From Priestia megaterium (GTDB lineage: Bacteria > Bacillota > Bacilli > Bacillales > Bacillaceae_H): 64,000 bases of DNA. The translations under genes were made by a program, and so were the position numbers. Each line of letters begins with the position of its first letter. Position 1 is the first letter of the stretch. The stretch is taken from positions 3,386,001 through 3,450,000 of the forward strand of contig NZ_CP085442.1 in the NCBI RefSeq assembly GCF_023824195.1, read 5' to 3'. Positions 1 through 8,493 of this stretch are shown here, piece after piece. The notes below the pieces were generated by a model. The model made no database searches, had not been told where the DNA came from, and saw only the letters and a program-made list of their open reading frames with translations.

Positions 1-599
1 AATTTGCAAATGCTGGTCAAACTTGCGTAGCGCCAGACTACATTCTTGTTCAACGAAATGTAAAAGACGAGCTGCTAGCTAAGTTAAAAGAAGTGGTAAC
101 AAACACGTACGGTGAAGATGTTTCACAAAATCTAGATTTCCCTCACGTGGTGAGCGAAAAACATTTTGATCGCCTCAGCAATTTCTTAACGAACGGAAAT
201 GTCGTGATGGGAGGCAAAACGGACCGTTCTCGTCTGTTCATTGAGCCAACCGTTCTTGACAACATCTTATGGGAAAACGATGTGATGCAAGATGAAATCT
301 TTGGACCAATTCTTCCAGTGATGGTATACGATGAAATCTCAGAAGTGATTGAGGCAATCGTAAAACGTCCAAAACCATTAGCACTTTATCTTTTCTCTGA
401 AGATGAAGCAGTCCAAGATCAAATTTTAAACAGCGTGTCATTCGGCGGCGGTTCTATTAACGATACGATTAACCATATGACATCTCACTACCTTCCATTT
501 GGCGGCGTTGGTGACAGCGGAATGGGTGCGTATCACGGAAAAGCAAGCTTTGATACATTTTCACATGCAAAAAGCATCTTAAAACGTTCAAATAAATAA
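1..599 (+). CDS. Aldehyde dehydrogenase, C-terminal part (5' end outside window)
   Basis: The reading frame is open from base 3 and ends at the TAA at 597-599. The first residues read Phe-Ala-Asn-Ala-Gly-Gln-Thr-Cys, the active-site segment of NAD(P)-dependent aldehyde dehydrogenases; the catalytic cysteine codon is 24-26. The rest carries the family signatures EIFGPILPV and the C-terminal LPFGGVGDSGMG. Ending soon after this motif with a hydrophilic tail (SILKRSNK) resembles the shorter class 3 fatty-aldehyde dehydrogenases (YwdH/AlkH-like) rather than the 500-residue betaine type. It would oxidise an aldehyde to the acid; the substrate cannot be told from this fragment. A strong hairpin follows directly, so it is the last gene of its transcript. 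Confidence 0.93.
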   Translation, partial: FANAGQTCVAPDYILVQRNVKDELLAKLKEVVTNTYGEDVSQNLDFPHVVSEKHFDRLSNFLTNGNVVMGGKTDRSRLFIEPTVLDNILWENDVMQDEIFGPILPVMVYDEISEVIEAIVKRPKPLALYLFSEDEAVQDQILNSVSFGGGSINDTINHMTSHYLPFGGVGDSGMGAYHGKASFDTFSHAKSILKRSNK

Positions 600-606
600 A
601 TAAAAG

Positions 607-642
607 AAAAGCCGAAGTCACGAGTTGACTCCGGCTTTTTTT
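607..642. terminator. Bidirectional rho-independent terminator
   Basis: An 11-bp stem (AGCCGAAGTCA with TGACTCCGGCT) is flanked by A and T runs. It sits between the converging ends of the aldehyde dehydrogenase and the DUF2254 gene and can serve both. Confidence 0.85.
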
Positions 643-2011
643 ACTCGTTCATTTGTTTAGTTATTTGTTCATATTGCTCTTCCTTTTCTGTAGAAATAGC
701 TAAATCATAAAGAATATGTAAAAAATATTTTTTATCTTGAACAAATAAATATTCTTCTTCAAAGCCTTGAGACGTGTAGACGGCAAACTCCCAAATGTCG
801 TCGTAATAAGCTGGACCAATGGCTTCAGCGAGATTTCCAAGCGTTTTAAGCAGCTCCATTGTAATGATAATATTACGTCTAGCATAGTGCCGGATATTGG
901 CAAATCCATCATATAAAAAGTCCTCAAACTTTTTGTCTGGTATCACCATTCGTATGACGCCTTTATCATCAACTAAGTAAGAAGAAAATTGGCTAGCGTC
1001 ACAAATTTCCCGAAGAATATCGCTAATTTGGTGAATCGAGTTAACCGCCGTTTTGAAGTCATCATTTCCTAATGATTTAATCGCCATCTCCACAAACTTC
1101 GTAATAATATACGTAGTGTCTTGAATATCAGTTTGAGATTTCCCTACATGGACATATTGGTGAAAAACGGTGCAATCCATTTCATCATGCTCTATCGAAT
1201 CTCTATGCCAATAATAAAACAATACGGTTCCGTTAAGCACATAATCCCCTACTTCACGCTCCATTTTTATGACTAAATTATGCTCTTTGGCACAGTGAAT
1301 CAATTGGCTGTAGTTCACTGTTTGAATATAGCCAGATGTTTGAATACATACCGGCTTTTTCTCTCCTTCTGGAAAGGAAAATTGTTCACTATGACTAGAC
1401 TGCGTTCGATGAATCTCCAGTTCCTCGCGGATTGTTGTCTTAATTGCTTTTATGGACGCTGTTTTCATCGATTGAGTCATATGATTTACTTGCAGCCACT
1501 TAACAGAGTGATTAATAAAGTAGACAAACGTGCCCGCACTAAAAACCGATAGCGCCGTCGTCACAAACGGAATCGCAAAATACCCGTCTACTTGAGAACT
1601 GTTTAAAAAGAGAAAGACAAAAAGTGTATACAAAAAACTCCCTATAAAAATCCCCAGAATTCGCTGAGTAGATTTAGAAGAAGCAAAGTTTTTTAACACG
1701 CGCGGAGAAAACTGAGCTGCAAATGATGTAAACACAACAAGCATTAAATTAAACGTAAACGTCGTAATTGATAGAATTCCAGGCATAATTGTGCTCACTA
1801 ACGTATTCGTTAAATCCATGTTAATTGAAAAAAATGAAGGAACTTTCTCTCCTACTTTGCAATAATAGTCAAGAAACAGCGTCAGTGCAGCTAAAAGAAC
1901 AGAAAAAAAAGCATAAATTAAGGGACTAAACCATATTTGACTAGTTAACTCATCTTTAAAAGCACGAGGAGAAAGCTGTTTCCTTGCAGCTATCCATCTA
2001 AATGTATTCAT
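641..2011 (-). CDS. DUF2254 family membrane protein
   Basis: 456 residues. The N-terminal half has about four hydrophobic segments (roughly residues 28-48, 70-95, 115-137 and 145-167), followed by a soluble C-terminal half. The phrase SITTFTFNLMLVVFTSFAAQFSPRVL is characteristic of the DUF2254 predicted membrane protein family, whose function is unknown. The length is normal for the family. The start ATG has a reasonable upstream AAGGAAGG. It is monocistronic: a terminator lies at its 3' end and a divergent spacer lies upstream. Confidence 0.85.
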   Translation of the reverse strand: MNTFRWIAARKQLSPRAFKDELTSQIWFSPLIYAFFSVLLAALTLFLDYYCKVGEKVPSFFSINMDLTNTLVSTIMPGILSITTFTFNLMLVVFTSFAAQFSPRVLKNFASSKSTQRILGIFIGSFLYTLFVFLFLNSSQVDGYFAIPFVTTALSVFSAGTFVYFINHSVKWLQVNHMTQSMKTASIKAIKTTIREELEIHRTQSSHSEQFSFPEGEKKPVCIQTSGYIQTVNYSQLIHCAKEHNLVIKMEREVGDYVLNGTVLFYYWHRDSIEHDEMDCTVFHQYVHVGKSQTDIQDTTYIITKFVEMAIKSLGNDDFKTAVNSIHQISDILREICDASQFSSYLVDDKGVIRMVIPDKKFEDFLYDGFANIRHYARRNIIITMELLKTLGNLAEAIGPAYYDDIWEFAVYTSQGFEEEYLFVQDKKYFLHILYDLAISTEKEEQYEQITKQMNE

Positions 2012-2127
2012 ACAAAACCTTCCTTTTTATTTGTAAATCTCTAACTTTTTTCTTAGTTCCCTTAATTTTTCTAATTATGCTTATATAATGGAAAAAATCT
2101 ATTTTTTTAGCTATAGCCATACAGAGC

Positions 2128-2165
2128 AAAAAAACCAAGCAGGTTCTATATCCGCTTGGTTTTTT
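2128..2165. terminator. Rho-independent terminator after the TPM gene
   Basis: AACCAAGC pairs with GCTTGGTT around a 12-base loop, with A6 and T6 flanks. It lies 12 bases past the stop of the minus-strand TPM gene. Confidence 0.85.
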
Positions 2166-2176
2166 GTGTTATTTTA

Positions 2177-2944
2177 TTACCAGCCTCGGCTCGCTCCGCC
2201 GCCTCCAGAGCTTCCCCCTCCGCCTCCTCGAGGACCGCTGCCACCTCCGCCGCCTCTTCCTCCAAACATGACAAGGAAGTTTAGCAGAAATTGAGTGATT
2301 GCTCCTTTAAAAAAGACAAAGTCGAGGATAAGCAAGCCCACAATAACAGCTGCAATCAGTAGTGTTTGAAGTGTTGTAAAATGAACACCGCTATCGGAAG
2401 GCGGAGATGCTTTTGGCACTTTTTGTTCAAAATCTGTTCCTAAATCATACTCTTTCACCACTTGGTTATAAACAGCTTTGTATGTACTTTCTAGAGCCGT
2501 ATCGTATTTTTCATTTTTCAAGTTAGGAATGGCATAAGAATCTAAAATTTTTCCAGACTTGATGTCGGTAATGGCTCCTTCTAGCCCGTATCCTACTTCA
2601 ATCCGAATTTTTCGTTCCTTTTTAGCGAGCAAAATGAGAACGCCATTATTCAGCTTTTTATCACCAAGTTGGTACTTTCGAAAAGCTTCATTTGCATACT
2701 CTTCTACATCCGAATCACCTAATGAATTCACGGTAAGAATAGCGACTTGAGCTTTGGTTTCATCATCTAACTTTTTGCCCATTTGGTTTATATCAGCTTT
2801 TTCCTGATCATTTAACAGATGAGCAAAATCTTGAACGTAAATATCGCCTACCGGATTCGGAATATCAGGTGCAGCAAAAGCAACGCTTACCGTATTACAT
2901 AAAAGAGACAATAACAAAGCAAACGAAGCTAAGAATTTCATCAT
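2177..2944 (-). CDS. TPM domain protein (YgcG family), membrane-anchored
   Basis: 255 residues. There is a signal peptide at residues 1-24 (cleavage near AFA-AP), then a TPM domain at about 30-165 with the typical VGDIYVQDFAHLL opening and VGYGLEGAITD core. A transmembrane helix follows at about 190-215, and the C-terminal tail is almost entirely Gly/Ser with a final RGW. This is the usual architecture of YgcG/TPM_phosphatase proteins, placed outside the membrane. Its ATG overlaps the TGA of the upstream lemA gene, so the two are translationally coupled. LemA-TPM pairing is common in bacteria; the cellular role is not settled. Confidence 0.9.
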   Translation of the reverse strand: MMKFLASFALLLSLLCNTVSVAFAAPDIPNPVGDIYVQDFAHLLNDQEKADINQMGKKLDDETKAQVAILTVNSLGDSDVEEYANEAFRKYQLGDKKLNNGVLILLAKKERKIRIEVGYGLEGAITDIKSGKILDSYAIPNLKNEKYDTALESTYKAVYNQVVKEYDLGTDFEQKVPKASPPSDSGVHFTTLQTLLIAAVIVGLLILDFVFFKGAITQFLLNFLVMFGGRGGGGGSGPRGGGGGSSGGGGASRGW

Positions 2945-3510
2945 TTACCGCTCCCAAAATCAACTTTCGGCGCTTCTTTCTCTTCATTTGTTACTTCAAA
3001 GTATGGCTTTTTGTCAAAGCCAAACGTACGCGCTAACATGTTTTTAGGAAATCGCTTAACGGATTTATTGTATTGTGTGACTTCATCGTTATAGTCTTTA
3101 CGCGCTACAGCGAGTCGGTTTTCAGTTCCTTCTAAGCTATCCATTAAGCTTCTGAAGTTTTCATTAGCTTTTAAATCCGGGTACTTTTCAACCACTACAA
3201 GCAAACGGTTTAATGCGCCGCTTAATTGTTGATCAGCATCAGCTTTGTCCTCAGGAGTTTTCGCTCCCGCTAGCTGCGCTCTTGCCTGAGTTACTGAGTC
3301 AATTGCTTCCTGTTCATGCTTAGCGTAGCCTTTTACAGTTTCCACTAAGTTAGGAATTAAATCAGATCGTCTTTTTAATTGGTTATCTACTTGGGAAAAT
3401 TTATTATCTACATTCTCCTCTGCGCTAACGAAGCTATTGTAAGAGCTCACTCCGTAAATCGCAACAACCACTAACACAATGATCGTAGCGATCAAACCTT
3501 TGTTTTTCAA
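2941..3510 (-). CDS. lemA: LemA family protein
   Basis: 189 residues from a TTG start at 3508-3510, chosen because AGAGGT lies about 7 bases upstream and the product then starts MKNKGLIATIIV, as in other LemA proteins; an in-frame ATG lies at 3529-3531 without a better site. One N-terminal transmembrane helix (residues 5-24) is followed by the helical LemA domain with NKFSQVDNQLKRRSDLIPNLVETVKGY and a YPDLKANENF segment. LemA proteins form a helical bundle outside the membrane and often occur with TPM proteins, as here (4-base overlap with the next gene). Biochemical function is unknown. Confidence 0.92.
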   Translation of the reverse strand: MKNKGLIATIIVLVVVAIYGVSSYNSFVSAEENVDNKFSQVDNQLKRRSDLIPNLVETVKGYAKHEQEAIDSVTQARAQLAGAKTPEDKADADQQLSGALNRLLVVVEKYPDLKANENFRSLMDSLEGTENRLAVARKDYNDEVTQYNKSVKRFPKNMLARTFGFDKKPYFEVTNEEKEAPKVDFGSGK

Positions 3511-3775
3511 TGTACTACCTCTTTTCCTCATCAAAATAATTACTCTATTTACTAATACGAGCCATGGGCAAAAAAGATTCACTATTTACCAATTTTATTT
3601 ATTTTGAACGTATGCTGTAGATAAAGCATCTTCTAACACCCACTCCCTCTATAAGATGAAATACTTTCATACTACTCTCATCGCAAACTTCTCATTTCTC
3701 AAACACTTTTCTCTATCTAGTCTTTCTATAATTTAGCACACGTAATCCTTGTCGATTTTATTCCGTTTCATAATA

Positions 3776-3809
3776 TAAAAAAGGAATGGCTAAGAACCAT
3801 TCCTTTTTT
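3776..3809 (-). terminator. Rho-independent terminator of the deacetylase gene
   Basis: AAGGAATGG pairs with CCATTCCTT, with an A run on the left that becomes a U run on the minus strand. It lies 45 bases past the deacetylase stop. The rest of 3583-3775 shows no gene. Confidence 0.8.
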
Positions 3810-3853
3810 GGCTTTTTCCTCGCTAATAACCAATTTCACGAATAATTTTTGGC

Positions 3854-4474
3854 TTAAGACCATCCTTCGATCTTGTAGGCCACTTGCTGAAATTCAGGAA
3901 CCGTTATAAAACGATAATCGTTCTTTATTAAATACTTAATAAGTTTCGGCAATGAAGTAACAATGTGATCCCTCGCTCCGCTGCCGTATCGATCCCCATC
4001 GTGCATGACAATAAGATTCTTTTCTTTTAGGTTTTTAATAGTATGTTGATAGATGGCCAATGGATCTTCTTCACGCCAATCCTGACTATCTACATTCCAC
4101 AGAACAGACGTCATTCCCAATTCCTTAATAGCAGCAAGAGTTGTATCATTTATTGAACTGTAAGGTGGACGAAATAGCTTTGGAGAATAACCTATTATTT
4201 TCTCTATTTGAACATTTGTAGAAGTAATTTCTTTCCACAATTCACGCTTAGAAAGCGTTGTGATATTAGGATGACTCCACGTATGATTTCCGATTACGTG
4301 CTTTTCTCTATGAATACGTCGGATCAACTTTGGAAATTTTTCCACTTCTGAACCTACGACAAAAAATGTCGCACGTACATTATATCTTTTTAGAATTTTT
4401 AAAATAGCAGCCGTGTAAGCTGAGGGTCCATCATCAAACGTTAACGCAACATACTTTGGTGAATTTCGGTTCAT
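3854..4474 (-). CDS. Polysaccharide deacetylase (NodB domain)
   Basis: 206 residues from the ATG at 4472-4474, which has AGGGGAG upstream; a longer frame to 4519 has no good site. A complete NodB-fold carbohydrate esterase 4 domain is visible: TFDDGP (catalytic Asp14, metal Asp15), metal ligands His64 and His68 in GNHTWSHP, RPPY at 102-105 and the final IVMHDG with His158. Such enzymes remove N-acetyl groups from peptidoglycan or other amino-sugar polymers. No signal peptide or membrane helix is seen, so either it acts inside the cell or export is by an unknown route. It lies next to a glycosyltransferase, which hints at a joint role in a surface glycan, but a terminator separates them. Confidence 0.9.
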   Translation of the reverse strand: MNRNSPKYVALTFDDGPSAYTAAILKILKRYNVRATFFVVGSEVEKFPKLIRRIHREKHVIGNHTWSHPNITTLSKRELWKEITSTNVQIEKIIGYSPKLFRPPYSSINDTTLAAIKELGMTSVLWNVDSQDWREEDPLAIYQHTIKNLKEKNLIVMHDGDRYGSGARDHIVTSLPKLIKYLIKNDYRFITVPEFQQVAYKIEGWS

Positions 4475-4507
4475 GTTTTCTCCCCTTATATAAAATAGAT
4501 ATAGAAA

Positions 4508-4545
4508 TAAACCCCTCAATTGATTTGCGTAAGTTGAGGGGTTTT
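4508..4545 (-). terminator. Rho-independent terminator after the glycosyltransferase
   Basis: AAACCCCTCAA pairs with TTGAGGGGTTT around 14 bases. It lies between the glycosyltransferase stop (4602) and the deacetylase start (4474). Confidence 0.82.
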
Positions 4546-4601
4546 ACGACGAGACAATTTTCACGAGGTGATGTTATATCTTCTTCTGAATGTAATAACC
4601 A

Positions 4602-6341
4602 CTAAAGGTAATAGATTTGTTCAAAAGAACTCGCCAAGTAGTCAAATCCGCGAGGACGCAGCGTTTCAAACTGCTGATGAATTTTTATTCTTTCCTCTGA
4701 GCCTCCAGGAAGATCGTAAAGTTTCGTCACAGGCTGTCCATTATTTAAATATTCAATAATTCTAAAAAGCATGACGCGAAAAGCATGTTTAAGTTCATTA
4801 TATTCGTCAGGAAAACGTTCCTCCAGTTGGTTATATTCAACTAGTGTTTGATGCATATGCATAAACGGAAGCTCTTTCCATTCAAGAGATAGAATAAGAA
4901 CGTCTATATTTGGATGTTTTTTCACAAAACGATAGTGATTACCCCATTGTTCTTTCACTTTCCGCTTAGATATCCCATGTTCTTGATGATAAGCAACTGT
5001 AGAGGGATCTAAAACAAACTGCACGCCATTTTTATACAATCGATATCCAAGTTCCCAGTCTTCTGCCCCGTAGCCGACAAAAGTCTCATCAAAATAGCCG
5101 GATTTCTTTAATTGCGCTTTTCTTACTGATACATTTCCACTTAAAAATGCAATATAAGGTAGCGTAAATCCCTCAAGTCGCTCTCCGAAATGTTTTAGCC
5201 CGCTGTTAAGGAAATAGCGATTAGGAAATGATAAACGCTGAAAACGGTTTGTATCAATATCTTCTTTTGTTACAAGAGGGCAAGGACCATTTGAATGCTG
5301 CTTCGTCTGCTCATAGTTTTCATACAATCTTCTATACTCAGCATCGTTATTTACTAGTTCTTTTAAATGAGCCATTTGATCTTCATTATAGTCTGGCATA
5401 ATAAACGTGTAGACTCCCTCATAATGCATGGCTCCGGTAACCACAAGATTTGATTCGTGCATATGATGTTTATAATGATTTTCAATAAAAGAAGGAGGAG
5501 CTAGCATTTCTCCATCTAAAAAGATTAAAAGATCTCCTTCAGCATGATTAATTCCTATATTACGTACTGAGGAACGCCCTTTATTTTGTTTCATTTGAAT
5601 ATATTTAAATTTGAACGGGACATCCACTTCTTTTAAAATATCAGAAGTGTTATCAGAAGAAGCATCATCTACTAGAATGACTTCATACTCAGCGTGGGAA
5701 AACGTTTGTTTTGATAAACCGTAAAGTGAAAGAGAAGTTTGATGATATTTATTATAAGTGGGCATAATGATACTAACTTTAATAGGATGTTTGTGATTAT
5801 TTTTTATGCTCATTTTATATAATGAATGGTCTGTTTGATCAACTTTACTCATTTTTTCATCTAATTTATTCATTTCATTCGCTGTTTCAGCTTTGTCATG
5901 GAATTTATTCATTTCATTCACTGTGTTAGCTCTGTCGTGGGGTTTATTCATTTCATTCACTGTGTTAGCTCTGTCGTGGGGTTTATTCATTTCATTCACT
6001 GTGTTAGCTCTGTCGTGGGATTTATTCGTTTCATTCGCTGTATTAGCTTTGTTGTGGGATTTATTCGTTTCATTCGCTGTATTAGCTTTGTCGTGGGATT
6101 TATTCGTTTCATTCGCTGTATTAGCTTTGTCGTGGGATTTATTCACTTTATTAGTTGCATCGTCTGACCTATTCCCTTTATTCCCTTTACGTGTTTTATC
6201 TTTTCTATCCTTTTTATCCTTTGACTTATTAAGTTTGTCTTTGAGCTTTTTTAAGGAATGTGGACTATTTTTTTTCTTTCTAATATAATACTTTCCATCT
6301 TCAGGGTTGTAGTAGTATTTATACGAGTCTATTTTAATCAT
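4602..6341 (-). CDS. Family 2 glycosyltransferase with repetitive N-terminal linker
   Basis: 579 residues. Residues 1-30 contain a Tyr-rich motif (YKYYYNPEDGKYYIRKK). Residues 31-66 are very lysine-rich. Residues 67-170 are eight tandem 13-residue units of the type NKSHDKANTANET. A GT-A glycosyltransferase domain runs from about residue 188, with VSIIMPTYNK, VILVDDASSDNTSD, FLDGEM (DxD-like) and GYGAEDWELGYRL, the acceptor-side ED motif. No membrane segment is seen. It probably transfers a sugar from a nucleotide-sugar donor to a surface or spore component; the target is unknown. The repeat tract looks like a variable spacer. The ATG has GAAAGG immediately upstream, an unusually short spacing. 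Confidence 0.85.
   Translation of the reverse strand: MIKIDSYKYYYNPEDGKYYIRKKKNSPHSLKKLKDKLNKSKDKKDRKDKTRKGNKGNRSDDATNKVNKSHDKANTANETNKSHDKANTANETNKSHNKANTANETNKSHDRANTVNEMNKPHDRANTVNEMNKPHDRANTVNEMNKFHDKAETANEMNKLDEKMSKVDQTDHSLYKMSIKNNHKHPIKVSIIMPTYNKYHQTSLSLYGLSKQTFSHAEYEVILVDDASSDNTSDILKEVDVPFKFKYIQMKQNKGRSSVRNIGINHAEGDLLIFLDGEMLAPPSFIENHYKHHMHESNLVVTGAMHYEGVYTFIMPDYNEDQMAHLKELVNNDAEYRRLYENYEQTKQHSNGPCPLVTKEDIDTNRFQRLSFPNRYFLNSGLKHFGERLEGFTLPYIAFLSGNVSVRKAQLKKSGYFDETFVGYGAEDWELGYRLYKNGVQFVLDPSTVAYHQEHGISKRKVKEQWGNHYRFVKKHPNIDVLILSLEWKELPFMHMHQTLVEYNQLEERFPDEYNELKHAFRVMLFRIIEYLNNGQPVTKLYDLPGGSEERIKIHQQFETLRPRGFDYLASSFEQIYYL
5871..6143 (-). repeat. 39-bp tandem repeat inside the glycosyltransferase gene (7 clear units)
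   Basis: Seven consecutive 39-base units code for 13-residue repeats beginning Asn-Lys-(Ser/Pro/Phe)-His-(Asp/Asn); an eighth, more diverged unit reaches 5832. The two adjacent units at 5940-6017 are identical at DNA level, so the tract has expanded or contracted recently. Confidence 0.92.
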
Positions 6342-6513
6342 CCTTTCTTTGTTTTTCTCCTATATACTATTCAATAAGTGACAAGGTGCTTGTATTATAT
6401 ATAAAAAGTTTTAGAAAAGGCGTATATAATAGATTCGCGAACTTTTGTAGGTCGTTCTATTTAATTAACAAAACATTCTCTTATCATAAATAAATGTCCT
6501 ACTCACCAACATG

Positions 6514-6549
6514 AAAAAGCTGCTTACAACTTCATGTGTTATAAGCAGC
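6514..6549 (-). terminator. Rho-independent terminator of the GerPA-like gene
   Basis: GCTGCTTA pairs with TAAGCAGC, preceded on the plus strand by A5. It ends the minus-strand transcript just past the stop at 6557. The preceding spacer 6342-6513 holds no gene I can see. Confidence 0.8.
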
Positions 6550-6556
6550 CTCCCTT

Positions 6557-6799
6557 TTATAGCTGATTTCCATATACCCCATCAATATTCGCAACAGCCG
6601 TTTGATCAAATATATCTGCATCCATATTTGTGTTTTTCATTCGCGCACAAGCAGCTGAAATGTCTCCGTATGTTGAGTTGATTCCAACAGATTTAACATC
6701 TGCTGTGTGTCCGTTGTGAAGAACTTCTCCAAAATTCATCGATCCGTTTCTTGCCATACCATTAATTCTCGTGTTACAGATGTTAATAACTCCTGCCAT
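6557..6799 (-). CDS. GerPA/GerPF-like spore germination protein
   Basis: 80 residues from the ATG at 6797-6799, which has AAGGTGG seven bases upstream; an ATG two codons earlier is too close to that site. The pattern NGSMNFGEVL followed by VKSVGINSTYGD resembles the short GerPA/GerPF family, small proteins made in the mother cell that are needed for permeability of the spore coat to germinants. The full gerP operon has six genes; here there is a single gene with its own terminator, like the stand-alone paralogues found in Bacillus. The family assignment rests on motif resemblance only. Confidence 0.6.
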   Translation of the reverse strand: MAGVINICNTRINGMARNGSMNFGEVLHNGHTADVKSVGINSTYGDISAACARMKNTNMDADIFDQTAVANIDGVYGNQL

Positions 6800-7019
6800 G
6801 ACCATACCACCTTTTCTTAAAATGAATTCGTACATCGTATGTTGTGACAAGCCTATGTGTGAAAAGTTTTTATAAAACCAAAAGCAAGGTACAAACATTA
6901 GTGAATTTATTCATTTCCCCCTGCTTCACCCAAAGTTTCCACATGTTTTTATGCTTTTTCTGTTACAATAAATGCATAAGTTATTTTTCATCCATATTGT
7001 TTGAAGGAGGATACGTAAT

Positions 7020-7337
7020 ATGGACGAACCAAAAGATATTCAACCTAAAGTAGAAAAAAGTTTCGAACTGATTGGCAAGAAGTGGACAGGATTAATCATT
7101 TATGTGCTTATGAGCGGTCCTAAACGCTTTAGTGAATTAAATGAAAGTATACCAACCTTAAGCAGAAGGCTTTTGACAGAACGGATTAAAGAGCTTGAAG
7201 ACCACGGAATCGTTGTCCGAAATGTCATTCCGGACCGCCCTATTCGTTCTGAATATTCGCTGACTCAAAAAGGAACAGAGTTAGGTAAAATATTAGGACC
7301 GATTAGCCAGTGGGCAGAAAGCTGGGTCCAAGATTAG
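7020..7337 (+). CDS. HxlR (MarR/DUF24) family regulator lacking the redox cysteine
   Basis: 105 residues with a perfect AAGGAGG ahead of the ATG. It is a winged-helix HxlR-type regulator: ELIGKKWTGLIIYVL, then SELNESIPTLSRRLLTERIKELEDHGIV (recognition helix), then the wing with PVRSEYSLT-like residues. It resembles YodB and HypR of B. subtilis, which sense quinones or diamide through a conserved cysteine just before the Pro-Lys-(Met/Val)-Glu motif. Here that position is Gln8 and the whole protein has no cysteine. It lies 40 bases upstream of an azoreductase gene on the same strand, so it probably controls that gene and perhaps the second azoreductase. Confidence 0.88.
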   Translation: MDEPKDIQPKVEKSFELIGKKWTGLIIYVLMSGPKRFSELNESIPTLSRRLLTERIKELEDHGIVVRNVIPDRPIRSEYSLTQKGTELGKILGPISQWAESWVQD

Positions 7338-7377
7338 TTTTCGTTATTAAAATTACTCCATAGAAAGGATGAGCATC

Positions 7378-8013
7378 ATGGCAAATGTTCTCTATATTAC
7401 TGCACACCCTTTAGCTGAAGACGAATCGCTTAGCATGGCTGTAGGGAAAGAATTTATTGACGTGTATAAGCAAACACATCCAGAAGATGATGTGGTGCAT
7501 TTAGATTTATATCAAGCAGATATTCCATACTTAGATGCAGACGTATTTAACGGATGGAAAAAGCTTCGTTCTCACTCCTCCATCCAGGATTTATCAACGG
7601 ATGAACGATTAAAAGTGGGACGATTAGCCGAACTAGGCGGACAGTTCGTACTCGCTGACAAATATATTTTTGTTACGCCAATGTGGAATTTCTCTGTTCC
7701 TGCGATTATGAAAACGTACATTGATGCGATTACCGTGTCAGGTAAAACCTTTACATATACAAAAGAAGGCGCTCAGGGATTGCTTAAAGGAAAAAAAGCA
7801 ATTCACATTCAATCCCGCGGAGACGTGTATTCAGAAGGCCCTGAAATGGCAAGAGAAATGGGCCACCGCTATTTAGAAATCATGATGGACTTCTTTGGAA
7901 TCGAAGCGTTTGAAAGCATTATTATTGAAGGGCAAGTAAAATTCCCGGATCAAATTCCGCAAATTAAAGAAAAAGCACTCCAAAAAGCCCATTCAATGGC
8001 CAAGACGTTTTAA
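7378..8013 (+). CDS. azoR: FMN-dependent NADH-azoreductase
   Basis: 211 residues from the ATG at 7378, with AGAAAGGATG placed well upstream; the ATG at 7369 is inside that ribosome site. Flavodoxin-like fold: VLYITAHP at the start (FMN phosphate loop), [20 protein letters not shown] (flavin-binding loop and dimer contact) and IQSRGD. AzoR enzymes are homodimeric FMN quinone/azo reductases that detoxify quinones at the cost of NADH. It is probably co-transcribed with the regulator just upstream. It is closely related to the second azoreductase at 8812, from which it may have arisen by duplication. Confidence 0.95.
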   Translation: MANVLYITAHPLAEDESLSMAVGKEFIDVYKQTHPEDDVVHLDLYQADIPYLDADVFNGWKKLRSHSSIQDLSTDERLKVGRLAELGGQFVLADKYIFVTPMWNFSVPAIMKTYIDAITVSGKTFTYTKEGAQGLLKGKKAIHIQSRGDVYSEGPEMAREMGHRYLEIMMDFFGIEAFESIIIEGQVKFPDQIPQIKEKALQKAHSMAKTF

Positions 8014-8029
8014 ATTCAATAAGAAAAGA

Positions 8030-8305
8030 AAAAAGGCTGGGACAAAAGTATTTTAGTTGAAGGAAGATCCGAACAAGTTTGATTCTTAATCAAGAATCAA
8101 ACTTGTTCGGATTTTTTCATGGTTATGGTTAATGTAGGTTTCATGTATGTAGTGGCTTCTAGCTGTTGATTGGAGGGGAAGGCGAAGACTCCTGCGGGAA
8201 AAGCGGAATAGGTGAGACCCCGCAGGAGCGTACGCGACGAGGAGGCTCAGCGGCCGCCCGCGGAAAGCGAAGTCTTGCACGGAAATCAGCAACGGTGTAA
8301 AGAGT
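8030..8305 (+). repeat. Dispersed ~275-bp repeat, copy A
   Basis: This non-coding element starts near GGCTGGGACAAAAGTA, contains a long hairpin, then a GC-rich core with CTCCTGCGGG, CCCGCAGGAG and GCCCGCGGAAAGCGAAG. A second copy lies inverted at 26955-27240. The short open frame on the minus strand here has an equivalent in the second copy and follows the repeat rather than a conserved gene, so I do not call it. Confidence 0.85.
8067..8117 (+). terminator. Long hairpin with U run inside repeat copy A
   Basis: A perfect 21-bp stem (8067-8087 with 8092-8112), four-base loop and T6 tail form a textbook terminator 54 bases past the azoreductase stop. The hairpin belongs to the dispersed repeat, so the repeat supplies the terminator for this gene. 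Confidence 0.85.
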
Positions 8306-8477
8306 GATTCATATTAGCTCATTTATTCTATTTGTTCGTCCATTGATTTAGTTCTGTCTCACTCTCTTTTCCTTTCCTCTTCCCTACATTATATTTCCCT
8401 TGAAATAATCCTCTCTTTCCGGCTCGTTTTACGCTAAAAATATATCTTAAATGAATGATTAAACGCTGTTATTTTTT

Positions 8478-8493
8478 GTTACTATTAATAACG
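8478..8493. promoter_or_regulatory. Candidate regulator site 1 upstream of second azoreductase
   Basis: GTTACTATTAATAACG contains the inverted repeat GTTA-N7-TAAC. The identical 16 bases recur at 8717-8732. The remaining bases 8306-8811 show no gene. The site may bind the nearby HxlR regulator; this is inference. Confidence 0.45.

Noticed and set aside
5893..6288. Long plus-strand frames opposite the glycosyltransferase repeat
   Set aside because: Repetitive hydrophobic translations produced by the 39-base tandem repeat on the other strand.
8086..8292. 68-codon minus-strand frame and its counterpart at 26911-27102
   Set aside because: Both follow the dispersed repeat, run through its GC-rich core and lack ribosome sites; the shared sequence reflects the repeat, not a protein family.
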